Shown here piece by piece: positions 34,568 to 42,369 of a DNA stretch of 64,000 nt (position 1 is the stretch's first letter; every line of letters begins with the position of its first letter). The stretch covers positions 434,001 through 498,000 of the forward strand of contig NZ_JARADB010000001.1 in the NCBI RefSeq assembly GCF_028765165.1, read 5' to 3'. The notes under the pieces are model-generated. The model was not told the DNA's origin, ran no database searches, and worked only from the letters and a program-made list of their open reading frames with translations. The position numbers and the translations under genes were made by a program. This DNA is from Paenibacillus sp. MAHUQ-63 (GTDB lineage Bacteria; Bacillota; Bacilli; Paenibacillales; NBRC-103111).

Positions 34568-35404
34568 TCATTGCGCTTGAGCTATTTTTTTTAACTCCTC
34601 GATCGAAATCCCAGTGAGCTCGGAGATGGATGCCAAATCCATCCCTTTGGCAATCATTTTAATGGCAACATCAAGTTTACCTTTCCGTTCGCCCTCTTCT
34701 CTTGCTCCTTCTCTCAGAGATGCCTCGTCATGCAAAGCCTTTTGCCTCAATTCATATATCCGGCGCGCATCTTCGTCTTGACTAAGAAATTCCAGAACAG
34801 TCATCGCTTTGCCAAGTTCAGGTTCTTGCATCTTCAGCACCTCCCAATTATCTGTATTGTCACTTTTCAAGAAAAGTAACCAACTTAACAATCCGCCAGA
34901 AGCGGTTGTCTGATTGTGGCTCAGCTTGGACAACTCAAGGAAATGGATTTCAAGATCATCCGTCAATGAAATGCCGCTGCGATCTTCTCGTAAATGAAAT
35001 ACGTTGTGATACCGATCACTCGGTAGGATGGAGAAGTTGAGAATATTTATTGTAACGCACTTCTTTAAATTCTTATAGGGTTGTCCTTCCTCAAGCTGAC
35101 TAGCGTATTGCTTACTCCAATAATACAACGTCCGCTTCTCATTGTCATAGCGGTTAAAAAGCTGCATTTCAATATTTATTAATTTGCCTTCCGCTGTCTT
35201 GGCTTGAATGTCGAATATGGACTGCTTATCCTGTGGAGAGTCTTTATCGGTATAAGGGTTCATGAGGATAATTTCGGATAGTTGCGGCTCACCAGCTTCT
35301 TGGAATGTTCGGTTGAGAAATGCCAACAGCACATCTTTATTCTCCTCACTCCCGAATATTCGTTTAAAGACAAAATCATTCTTTGGGTCAAGCAAATCTC
35401 TCAC
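34568..35404 (-). CDS. Rpn-family PD-(D/E)XK nuclease / putative transposase
   Basis: 278 residues from GTG 35404 (GAGGGGAG 9 nt upstream; TTG 35413 is too close to that site). N-terminal DFVFKRIFG, LLAFLN, and the nuclease core D-x-QAKTAEGKLINIEMQ (Asp, Glu-x-Gln). TIGR01784/Rpn proteins promote RecA-independent recombination in E. coli. The C-terminus has a charged helix and a short DLASISELTGISIEELK segment. Lone gene with no inverted repeats or target duplications noted. Confidence 0.9.
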   Translation of the reverse strand: MRDLLDPKNDFVFKRIFGSEENKDVLLAFLNRTFQEAGEPQLSEIILMNPYTDKDSPQDKQSIFDIQAKTAEGKLINIEMQLFNRYDNEKRTLYYWSKQYASQLEEGQPYKNLKKCVTINILNFSILPSDRYHNVFHLREDRSGISLTDDLEIHFLELSKLSHNQTTASGGLLSWLLFLKSDNTDNWEVLKMQEPELGKAMTVLEFLSQDEDARRIYELRQKALHDEASLREGAREEGERKGKLDVAIKMIAKGMDLASISELTGISIEELKKIAQAQ

Positions 35405-35583
35405 TGAAATCAACTCCCCTCGTTTTCTTATTATATCATGAAGCCTTTACATACAAGGATTTTTCTGGTTACCGAACCCTCAAAGCAGCTTATCAAAAAA
35501 GTTCAGCATACTATTTTCCCAATTCATGACATATGATCTTTTAAAAGCTGCATAAAATCGAACCGTTGGGAGAGTGATGCACA

Positions 35584-35859
35584 ATGAAATTCCTGAAAAC
35601 AAAGCTCATTCTGGCAGTTGCCTGTTCCAGCTTAATGGCGCCGAGCGTCATAAGCGCAGCAACCGAGACTGCGACTTCGCCTTATACGTATAAGAACGGC
35701 TTTATTCATACCTTTGTCCACGGTATTTATGTACCTGGCAGATATATCAATGTGGATGAAAATACAAGGGCTGTGTATGTACCCGGCGGCGTGGGCGTCA
35801 TTGCGGTCGATAAGGATGCCGTTTTACCGGAAGGCTCCAAATTCTTAGAGTCAAAATAA
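35584..35859 (+). CDS. 91-residue exported protein
   Basis: Signal peptide 1-25 with cleavage after VISAA likely. The short mature part has tyrosine-rich turns (TFVHGIYVPGRYINV, AVYVPGGVGVIAV). GGGAGAG site upstream. Function unknown. Confidence 0.72.
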   Translation: MKFLKTKLILAVACSSLMAPSVISAATETATSPYTYKNGFIHTFVHGIYVPGRYINVDENTRAVYVPGGVGVIAVDKDAVLPEGSKFLESK

Positions 35860-35886
35860 AAGATTCATCCCCCAGACGGCAAAAGC

Positions 35887-35924
35887 AGAGGCATCACAAC
35901 CTGCCGGTTGCGGTGCCTCTTTCT
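35887..35924 (+). terminator. rho-independent terminator
   Basis: AGAGGCATC pairs with GGTGCCTCT followed by T-rich sequence. Confidence 0.7.
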
Positions 35925-36008
35925 ACTGACCTGTTCATCGTTTATCTCCTATTCATTTTGGCGATAACTTAATAGTGATAGAATATGGTCAGGATGGAGA
36001 GACAATGG

Positions 36009-36467
36009 ATGATGAATAGGGAAACGAAGAATCTAGTTGTAAGTTCAGTCATACTTGGAATGGGGCTCATGGGGGCATTGGATGGGATCGTCTTTCATCA
36101 ATTTTTGCAATGGCACCATGTGATCGATCATCACAATCATCGCATAGAGCTTTTCTCAGACGGAGTGTTCAATTTATTCGTTACTTTGCTTCTGTTTTAT
36201 TCGTGTGTGAAAATATTTAGAGATGCGGCCAAAGAAGCTTTAAGCTTTCATACCCGGGCTTTTGCAGGTTCGATCGTTATTGGAGCCGGAGCTTTTAATT
36301 TATTGGAAGGGTTAATCGACCATCAGATATTAGGACTGCACCACGTAAGGCCGGCTAGTGCAAATTGGCTGATATACGACATGGTTTATTTATTGTCAGG
36401 CATAGTTCTCATTGTTGCGGGCTTCAGTTATTCCAACCTTAAGCTCCAAAGGAAGTCAAAAGCGTAA
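36009..36467 (+). CDS. DUF2243 membrane protein
   Basis: 152 residues from ATG 36009 (GGAGAG 7 nt upstream; an earlier in-frame start at 35985 lacks a site). Four transmembrane helices with many histidines near the membrane (FHQFLQWHHVIDHHNH; DHQILGLHHV), the DUF2243 hallmark. The duplicated HxxxxWHH/HHV pattern suggests metal or haem binding, unproven. Confidence 0.85.
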   Translation: MMNRETKNLVVSSVILGMGLMGALDGIVFHQFLQWHHVIDHHNHRIELFSDGVFNLFVTLLLFYSCVKIFRDAAKEALSFHTRAFAGSIVIGAGAFNLLEGLIDHQILGLHHVRPASANWLIYDMVYLLSGIVLIVAGFSYSNLKLQRKSKA

Positions 36468-36582
36468 CAAGCGTTCTTCACTGTGCCTAAATGTTCAAAA
36501 TATTTCCTTCCAACATTACACTATAGTGATGACGCAGGCATAAAATTGTACTATTGACTATTGGAAGATGGAGGATCCCTAA

Positions 36583-36903
36583 ATGTATGCAAGATTGTGC
36601 ATGTTCAGATTGAAACCGGATACCCCCCTCTCATTCGCCGTGCAATGGGCCGAGAAAACGCATGACGCTCATCGGACGTTACCAGGTTTTCGAGGCATCA
36701 CATTTTTGGGCGAAGTCATAACGAGTGAATTTGGCTCCATTAGTTTTTGGGAATCCCGAGAGGATGCATTTGCAGCCGGTGAAACCCTGTCGGCCAAAGT
36801 TTATTCTTCCGCAGAACGAGCCTACATCGAAAGCCCGCCTATCGTTACGGTTTATGAAGTCTATAACCATCCCGCGGAGACATTAACCGGATCATATCCA
36901 TAA
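36583..36903 (+). CDS. ABM-like dimeric alpha/beta-barrel protein
   Basis: 106 residues. Ferredoxin-like pattern with TLPGFRGITFL and SISFWESREDAFAAGE, typical of antibiotic-biosynthesis-monooxygenase-type domains (sensor or small oxygenase). GGAGG precedes the start. Function unknown. Confidence 0.75.
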   Translation: MYARLCMFRLKPDTPLSFAVQWAEKTHDAHRTLPGFRGITFLGEVITSEFGSISFWESREDAFAAGETLSAKVYSSAERAYIESPPIVTVYEVYNHPAETLTGSYP

Positions 36904-36916
36904 GCGAAAGGCTCAG

Positions 36917-36949
36917 GGGCTCCTGCGGGAAGGAGCTCTTTTACTTTTT
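36917..36949 (+). terminator. rho-independent terminator
   Basis: GGCTCCT-GCGGGA-AGGAGCTC followed by TTTTACTTTTT. Confidence 0.75.
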
Positions 36950-36960
36950 AGCCAGGTAGA

Positions 36961-37182
36961 TTGCATACTACGTCCCGTTTATACCGACAATATTGGATAT
37001 CCTTAGTATTCTTCTCCTATGCGATCGAACCGCTGTTTATAAAATTTGACATGTTTGAACTGATGAATTGGAAACATTCGTACTCGTTCATTGCTTTCTC
37101 TGTTTTCGGGCTTCTCATCCGATGGATCATTCTCGGTTTTGTGAAAATGAATCTGACGAACCGCAAGAAACATTTTATATAA
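36961..37182 (+). CDS. possible small membrane protein (TTG start)
   Basis: 73 codons with hydrophobic stretches (ISLVFFSYAI; FIAFSVFGLLIRWIILGF) and a basic tail. The TTG start has only an AGGTAG nearby, poorly spaced, so the start and the gene itself are uncertain. Confidence 0.35.
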   Translation: MHTTSRLYRQYWISLVFFSYAIEPLFIKFDMFELMNWKHSYSFIAFSVFGLLIRWIILGFVKMNLTNRKKHFI

Positions 37183-37426
37183 CTATTTTTGGAATGGCGT
37201 TAAAGCCGGAAACCTTCTATAATGTCAGGGAAAGGTGGTCGGTACCAATGGCAAACGTTTATGCCGGAGCAAGAAGCAGCTCATGCAAAGCCTGCAGATA
37301 GGGCGATACTTTGCATGGGCGGACAATCTCGATGAGCATGTCGCCCCAATAAGCTTATATCGTTTCTAATCGAAATGGGCTTTGCACCTATTTTTATGAA
37401 CCAGTAAAAATAAGGAGCTGAAAGCA

Positions 37427-38089
37427 ATGAACCAACCATTCATTAGAAACCATCAATACAACGAAGTCAAAAAGCAGATCCGCCTGCTGCAGCAAGCCAC
37501 AGAAACGATTTCTGACCCGAAGGTGGTCGAATCGGTGCGCTACAACACGCAGTTAAAAATATCCGAAACGTTTCCAAATGCCTCCGAGCACCACGCCCGA
37601 ATGCTGAACGAATGTTCAACGCTGCGTTCAGCAGAGCAATTTCAGCATTATTTGAAAGCATTGGAGCCTTATCTGGAGCCGTTTCCGCAAGTGACTGCCA
37701 AGCAGCTGAATAAGCTTTTTCCCAAAGTCAAAAAGTTAAAGGCCCCCGACTTCACCGAAACCGATTTCCGATACGTCAGCTATCTAGGCTGGCTCGATAT
37801 CGCGACGAATACGATGTTCCTTGTCTATCAACTGCACGGAGAGCTGGTCGGCATCACCGGCAGGTACACACCCGCGAATAAAGGTGTCTGTTTCATTTGC
37901 AACAAGCATGAGGAAGTCGCCTTATTCTCCGCGGCCACGAAATGGAAGCCGGCCAACGCTTCGTCTGATTACTATAAAGCGATCGGGAATTACATGTGTG
38001 TGAACAGCGAAGTATGCAACAAAAATATGACGGATCTCACCGCATTGGAGCGGTTCGTTCAAGAGGTTGCGGGTCCCCGCAAAGCTTGA
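37427..38089 (+). CDS. FusB/FusC-family EF-G-binding protein
   Basis: 220 residues: N-terminal helical bundle (1-130) and C-terminal zinc-binding domain with Cys pairs CFIC and C-x-NSEVC. Family members bind elongation factor G and release it from fusidic-acid-stalled ribosomes. Confers fusidic acid tolerance in staphylococci; here it may be an intrinsic housekeeping version. AAGGAGCTG precedes the ATG. Confidence 0.88.
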   Translation: MNQPFIRNHQYNEVKKQIRLLQQATETISDPKVVESVRYNTQLKISETFPNASEHHARMLNECSTLRSAEQFQHYLKALEPYLEPFPQVTAKQLNKLFPKVKKLKAPDFTETDFRYVSYLGWLDIATNTMFLVYQLHGELVGITGRYTPANKGVCFICNKHEEVALFSAATKWKPANASSDYYKAIGNYMCVNSEVCNKNMTDLTALERFVQEVAGPRKA

Positions 38090-38115
38090 ATGGCAGCGAA
38101 CCGTCATTCCCATGA

Positions 38116-38152
38116 AGAGCTTGCCGCTTGCGGCAGGCTCTTTCTCTTTTTC
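38116..38152 (+). terminator. rho-independent terminator
   Basis: GAGCTTGCCGC pairs with GCGGCAGGCTC followed by a long T-rich run. Confidence 0.85.
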
Positions 38153-38214
38153 TTTCTTCTTATATCCGTTAGCAGATCAGATTTGTCCAGTTCGCGAATC
38201 ATATTCCTCTATGG

Positions 38215-38329
38215 CGCAGTGCCTGGAATCGCAATAACGGATTATTCCCGTCAGTTCAAACGGATGACCGGTTTTTCCCCGAAGGATTACATCTTTCATC
38301 TGCGGGTTAATCAAGCGAAGAAGCCTTAA
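38215..38329 (+). pseudogene. C-terminal remnant of an AraC-family regulator
   Basis: The frame encodes YSRQFKRMTGFSPKDYIFHL followed by RVNQAKKP and a stop, the conserved end of an AraC helix-turn-helix. No upstream AraC domain remains; the preceding sequence is non-homologous and hydrophobic in this frame. A decay relic. Confidence 0.6.
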
Positions 38330-38415
38330 TCGCGCTTGACGAATTGAATCCGTACCTCTGCTAGATTATAATACTAGTTTATATATCTTATTTTTTAGCA
38401 GAAGGAACTGATAGC

Positions 38416-38940
38416 ATGGTAACGAATCGTCCCGAATATTGGATATCGAAGCTCGGATTAACCGCTCATCCCGAAGGCGGTTATTACAAGCGCACGTATG
38501 AATCTCAAGAACAAATTACCGATCAAGAGCTGTCCGTGCAGTTCAGCGGTCGGCGGTTGCTGTATACGAGCATTTATTTTCTGCTGCAATCTCATGACGT
38601 CTCCCATTTCCACCGTTTGAAATCGGATGAATTATGGTACTACCATGCCGGGAGCCCGCTGACGATCCATGTCATCCATGAGAACGGCGTTTACGAAGCA
38701 ATCAAGCTCGGCATTAACTTGGACAACGGCGAAGTGCCGCAGTATGTCGTTCCCAAGAATGCAATATTCGGTTCCTCGGTCATGGAGAAGGATACGTTCT
38801 CGCTCGTCGGATGCATGGTATCGCCAGGCTTTGATTTTCAGGATTTTGAGCTGTTCACCCAAGATGAGCTGCTGCAGCAATATCCGAATCACGAGGACAT
38901 CATCCGCAAGCTAGCCTACAAAGAGCTGGTTACCGTATAA
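38416..38940 (+). CDS. DUF985 cupin protein
   Basis: 174 residues. Start block WISKLGLTAHPEGGYYKRTY and cupin motif 1 as SHFHRLKSDELWYYHAG (His, His, Glu metal-type ligands), then GCMVSPGFDFQDFEL. DUF985 proteins are RmlC-like cupins; no confirmed activity. GAAGGAAC precedes the ATG. Confidence 0.88.
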   Translation: MVTNRPEYWISKLGLTAHPEGGYYKRTYESQEQITDQELSVQFSGRRLLYTSIYFLLQSHDVSHFHRLKSDELWYYHAGSPLTIHVIHENGVYEAIKLGINLDNGEVPQYVVPKNAIFGSSVMEKDTFSLVGCMVSPGFDFQDFELFTQDELLQQYPNHEDIIRKLAYKELVTV

Positions 38941-38955
38941 AAAGAAGCTTTCAAG

Positions 38956-38986
38956 AACACGTCGGTTTGACGTGTTTTTTGTTTGG
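38956..38986 (+). terminator. rho-independent terminator
   Basis: AACACGTC-GGTTT-GACGTGTT followed by TTTTG. Confidence 0.85.
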
Positions 38987-39067
38987 TTTCATTTGACAAG
39001 TCTCCTTACTTCATATTAACTATTGGTAAATAGATTTTAGGAATACGTATCGGATTGGAGCAAAGGC

Positions 39068-40903
39068 ATGATATATCGCAATCTTGAAGAATGTATCGTC
39101 GATTTGGAGAAGAATGGCCACTTGATTCGCATTCACGAAGAAGTGGACCCCTATCTGGAAATGGCCGCCATTCATATGAAGGTCCATGAAGCTGGCGGTC
39201 CCGCCCTGCTGTTCGAGCGTGTGAAAGGATCCAAATTTCGCGCCGTGTCCAACCTGTTCGGCACTGTAGAGCGGAGCAAGTTCATATTCCGCCAGACGTG
39301 GGACAGCGTACAGAACGTCATCGCTCTGCGCAGCGACCCGATGAAAGCTATGAAGCATCCGTTCCAGCACGTCGGATCAGGGCTTGCGGCTTGGAAGGCG
39401 CTGCCGTCCAAGCAATCCGGCGGGCTGCCGGCCGATTTCCAGGAAATCAGCATTGCCGACCTGCCCCTGATTCAACACTGGCCGGATGATGGCGGTGCAT
39501 TCGTCACCCTGCCCCAGGTATACTCGGAGGATCCGGACAAGCCCGGTATTATGAACTCCAATCTGGGGATGTACCGGATTCAGCTGAGCGGCAACGAGTA
39601 CGAATTGAATCGAGAGATCGGCCTGCATTACCAGATTCACCGCGGGATCGGCGTTCACCAAGCGAAAGCGACGAAGCAAGGCGCTTCGCTGAAAGTAAGT
39701 ATTTTCATCGGCGGTCCTCCCGCCCATACGTTATCCGCCGTCATGCCTTTGCCGGAAGGGATGAGCGAGATTACGTTCGCAGGCTTGCTGGCGGGACGCC
39801 GCTTTCAATACAGCTATATCGACGGCTATTGTGTAAGCCATGATGCCGATTTCGTCATCACCGGCGAGATTTACCCCGGCGAGACGAAACCGGAAGGACC
39901 TTTCGGCGATCATTTGGGCTATTACAGCCTGACGCATCCTTTCCCGCTCATGAGGGTGCATAAAGTATACGCCAAGCGTAACGGCATTTTCCCGTTCACG
40001 GTCGTAGGCCGGCCGCCTCAAGAGGATACGGCGTTCGGCGCCTTGATTCATGAGCTGACGGGGGATGCCATCAAACAGGAAATACCCGGTGTGAAAGAAG
40101 TGCATGCCGTCGATGCCGCGGGCGTGCATCCATTGCTTTTTGCGATCGGCAGCGAACGGTACACGCCCTATCAGCCAACCAAGCAGCCGGCAGAGCTGCT
40201 GACGATCGCCAACCGCATTCTGGGGACAGGACAAGTCAGCTTGGCCAAGTATTTATTCATTACGGCCGAGGAGAACGAACCCGTGAATACCCACGATATC
40301 GAGGCGTTCTTCACCTATATACTGGCACGTATCGATCTCCGGCGCGATCTTCACTTTCATACCAATACGACCATCGATACGCTGGATTATTCGGGAATGG
40401 GACTTAATACCGGCAGCAAGATCGTTGTCGCCGCGGTCGGCGAGCGCAAGCGGGAGCTGTGCCGGGAAGTTCCCGAAGCCTTCCATAAGACCAATGGCAT
40501 TCACCAAGCGCGCCTGGTCATGCCCGGCGTCGTTGCCGTCCAGAGCAGGCCCTTCACAAGCTACGCGGAAGCGGAAGCGGAAATGAAAGAGCTCTGCGAT
40601 GCGCTTGCCGCACATGGGCCGCTGCCTTCTTGCCCGATGATCATCGTATGCGATGACAGCCATTTCCTGAGCGAATCGCTCGACAATTTCGTATGGGCAA
40701 CCTTCACACGGAGCAATCCTTCGCATGATATATACGGCGTGAACAGCCGTTTTGAGTTCAAACATTGGGCTTGCGACAACGTCGTCATCGATGCCCGTAC
40801 CAAACCGCATCAAGCGCCGCCGCTCATCCCGGATCGGATAGTTGAGGAGAACATCCGGCGATTCTTTGCCGAAGGCGCGAGTTTAAGCGGCATTGTGAAA
40901 TAA
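39068..40903 (+). CDS. UbiD-family prenylated-FMN decarboxylase
   Basis: 611 residues. UbiD landmarks: MNSNLGMYRIQL, EIYPGETKPEGPFGDHLGYY (the E/R/E-type active-site segment), IANRILGTGQVSLAKYLF, SNPSHDIYGV. These enzymes (de)carboxylate aromatic or unsaturated acids with prFMN supplied by UbiX. No ubiX or menaquinone gene is adjacent. A single-gene unit. Substrate cannot be assigned. Confidence 0.9.
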   Translation: MIYRNLEECIVDLEKNGHLIRIHEEVDPYLEMAAIHMKVHEAGGPALLFERVKGSKFRAVSNLFGTVERSKFIFRQTWDSVQNVIALRSDPMKAMKHPFQHVGSGLAAWKALPSKQSGGLPADFQEISIADLPLIQHWPDDGGAFVTLPQVYSEDPDKPGIMNSNLGMYRIQLSGNEYELNREIGLHYQIHRGIGVHQAKATKQGASLKVSIFIGGPPAHTLSAVMPLPEGMSEITFAGLLAGRRFQYSYIDGYCVSHDADFVITGEIYPGETKPEGPFGDHLGYYSLTHPFPLMRVHKVYAKRNGIFPFTVVGRPPQEDTAFGALIHELTGDAIKQEIPGVKEVHAVDAAGVHPLLFAIGSERYTPYQPTKQPAELLTIANRILGTGQVSLAKYLFITAEENEPVNTHDIEAFFTYILARIDLRRDLHFHTNTTIDTLDYSGMGLNTGSKIVVAAVGERKRELCREVPEAFHKTNGIHQARLVMPGVVAVQSRPFTSYAEAEAEMKELCDALAAHGPLPSCPMIIVCDDSHFLSESLDNFVWATFTRSNPSHDIYGVNSRFEFKHWACDNVVIDARTKPHQAPPLIPDRIVEENIRRFFAEGASLSGIVK

Positions 40904-40906
40904 ATG

Positions 40907-40942
40907 AAGGGGACTGCATGCTTAAATGCCAGTCCCTTTTTG
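40907..40942 (+). terminator. rho-independent terminator
   Basis: AAGGGGACTG pairs with CAGTCCCTTTTT. Confidence 0.8.
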
Positions 40943-40972
40943 GCATTTATATTAATAACGGAGAATACGCAT

Positions 40973-41002
40973 TGACTCTCCCCTTAGGGCAGCCGCTACA
41001 CT
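40973..41002 (+). promoter_or_regulatory. MerR-type promoter with 18-19-bp spacer and internal palindrome
   Basis: TTGACT (40973-40978) and TACACT (40997-41002) are 18 bp apart, with ACTCTCCCCTTAGGG in the spacer, very like TipAL/BltR-class operators. Overlong spacing is characteristic of MerR-activated promoters. Supports autoactivation of the next gene. Confidence 0.65.
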
Positions 41003-41026
41003 CATTGTTGAAAGGAGATGAACCCC

Positions 41027-41776
41027 ATGTATACCGTGAAGGACGTCGCTCAGCTGTCCAAGGTCACGATCAAAACCCTGCACCACTACCACAAGATCGG
41101 CCTGCTCCTGCCAAGCGAAATTACGGATGCCGGATACCGGCTCTACGGCAGGAATGAACTGGAGCGCTTGCAGCAAATTCTGCTGTACAGAGAGTTGGAT
41201 TTCACCTTGGATCAAATCAAAACGCTGCTGGACGAGGAGCCTGACAGGCTGTCCCTGCTGGCCCAACAAGAAAAGCTGATGCTCGTTCGCAGACAAAGGC
41301 TGGACGACGTCATCGGCACACTTCGTCATACAATAACTAGCGAGAAAGAAGGAGAACCTATGGACGCGAAGGAGCTTTTCAAAGGATTGGCAACCGAGGA
41401 AGCATGGCAAGAAGCTCTTCATGAGCACAACGAACATTTGAAAGCAGCTTATCAGTACGAGCCGCCCGTCTCCTCCCCGCTGAACGTCGAGGAAATGAAT
41501 GCGATGGCAGCCGAAGCCGCATCGTTCATGGCTGCGATGGCGGAGGCTCTGCGCAGCGGCGTGAAAGTCAATGACGGGAAGCTTCGCGGGCAGATGGACG
41601 CTCACCTTGCCTTCTTGAATGCGCATGGCCACGCGACGACGCCTGCCGATTTTGCAGCGCAGACCCGCTTCTTCCTCAGCGACGACTTTCATCTCGGGAT
41701 GCTTGAATCCCAGCAGACCGGGCTGGCCTATTATCTTGCCGCTGCAGCGGAAGCATACGCGGCGGCAGCCGCATAA
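41027..41776 (+). CDS. MerR-family regulator with TipAS antibiotic-recognition domain
   Basis: 249 residues from ATG 41027 (AAAGGAG, 9 nt); ATG 41018 is adjacent to that site and unlikely. MerR helix-turn-helix and wing (MYTVKDVAQLSKVTIKTLHHY, GYRLYGRNELERLQ), coiled coil about 75-110, then a TipAS-like helical domain (about 120-249). TipAL proteins bind thiopeptides and activate their own gene. The C-terminal Ala-rich tail is unusual but short. Confidence 0.88.
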   Translation: MYTVKDVAQLSKVTIKTLHHYHKIGLLLPSEITDAGYRLYGRNELERLQQILLYRELDFTLDQIKTLLDEEPDRLSLLAQQEKLMLVRRQRLDDVIGTLRHTITSEKEGEPMDAKELFKGLATEEAWQEALHEHNEHLKAAYQYEPPVSSPLNVEEMNAMAAEAASFMAAMAEALRSGVKVNDGKLRGQMDAHLAFLNAHGHATTPADFAAQTRFFLSDDFHLGMLESQQTGLAYYLAAAAEAYAAAAA

Positions 41777-41780
41777 TCCT

Positions 41781-41821
41781 TCGATCCGCAGCCGCCTACA
41801 GGCTGCGGATCGATTTATTTA
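41781..41821 (+). terminator. rho-independent terminator
   Basis: TCGATCCGCAGCC pairs with GGCTGCGGATCGA followed by TTTATTT. Confidence 0.85.
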
Positions 41822-41889
41822 CAATAAGACTGTTCTACCTTCATTAAATGTGATAGATTGAATGTATCATCCAATGGAGGGATATCATT

Positions 41890-42111
41890 TTGAAGCCAGT
41901 CACCGAGAAGCTCATTAAGCAACATCAACAGCATTTGTCGGATAACCCTCATGAACTTCAAAATTACAGCTCCGTCTACGAACACATGCTCTACTACTTT
42001 ACGACTATACTCGGAATGGACGAGCCGCAAGCCTGGCAGCACATCCAAGATTTCAAATCAGATCTGACCTGCGACGTCATGAAGAACGTTGTGAAGTCTG
42101 ACATCATCTGA
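41890..42111 (+). CDS. 73-residue protein of unknown function (TTG start)
   Basis: TTG is preceded by ATGGAGGGA 9 nt upstream. Soluble, His/Gln-rich and helical (KLIKQHQQHLSDN; YEHMLYYFTTIL). Not recognised. Followed by a terminator-like hairpin. Confidence 0.6.
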   Translation: MKPVTEKLIKQHQQHLSDNPHELQNYSSVYEHMLYYFTTILGMDEPQAWQHIQDFKSDLTCDVMKNVVKSDII

Positions 42112-42165
42112 GTTATGTATACGCTTCCATATCGGGAGTACCACAGTGTCTGAAGCTCTTTTGCG

Positions 42166-42201
42166 AAATCCCATGAGATTAAGCCTCAGGGGATTTTTTT
42201 A
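42166..42201 (+). terminator. rho-independent terminator
   Basis: AAATCCCATGAG pairs with CCTCAGGGGATTT with a T7 run. Confidence 0.75.
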
Positions 42202-42369
42202 CAGTCATTGTCGTCTCCAGCTGACAGACTAGCACGATTCTTTGCTCTTTATTGCATATTCTTTGTTGTTTACCGGCCGTTTGCCGGCACTATAGCGTCC
42301 CTCAGAGCTTCCGTTGTATGATAGAGATAATTCATGCGTATAGGCCATATACAGGGAATGGTGACCCCA

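Noticed and set aside
37183..37426. Possible 17-codon frame MANVYAGARSSSCKACR in the gap before the FusB-like gene
   Set aside because: Too short, weak ribosome site, no supporting features.
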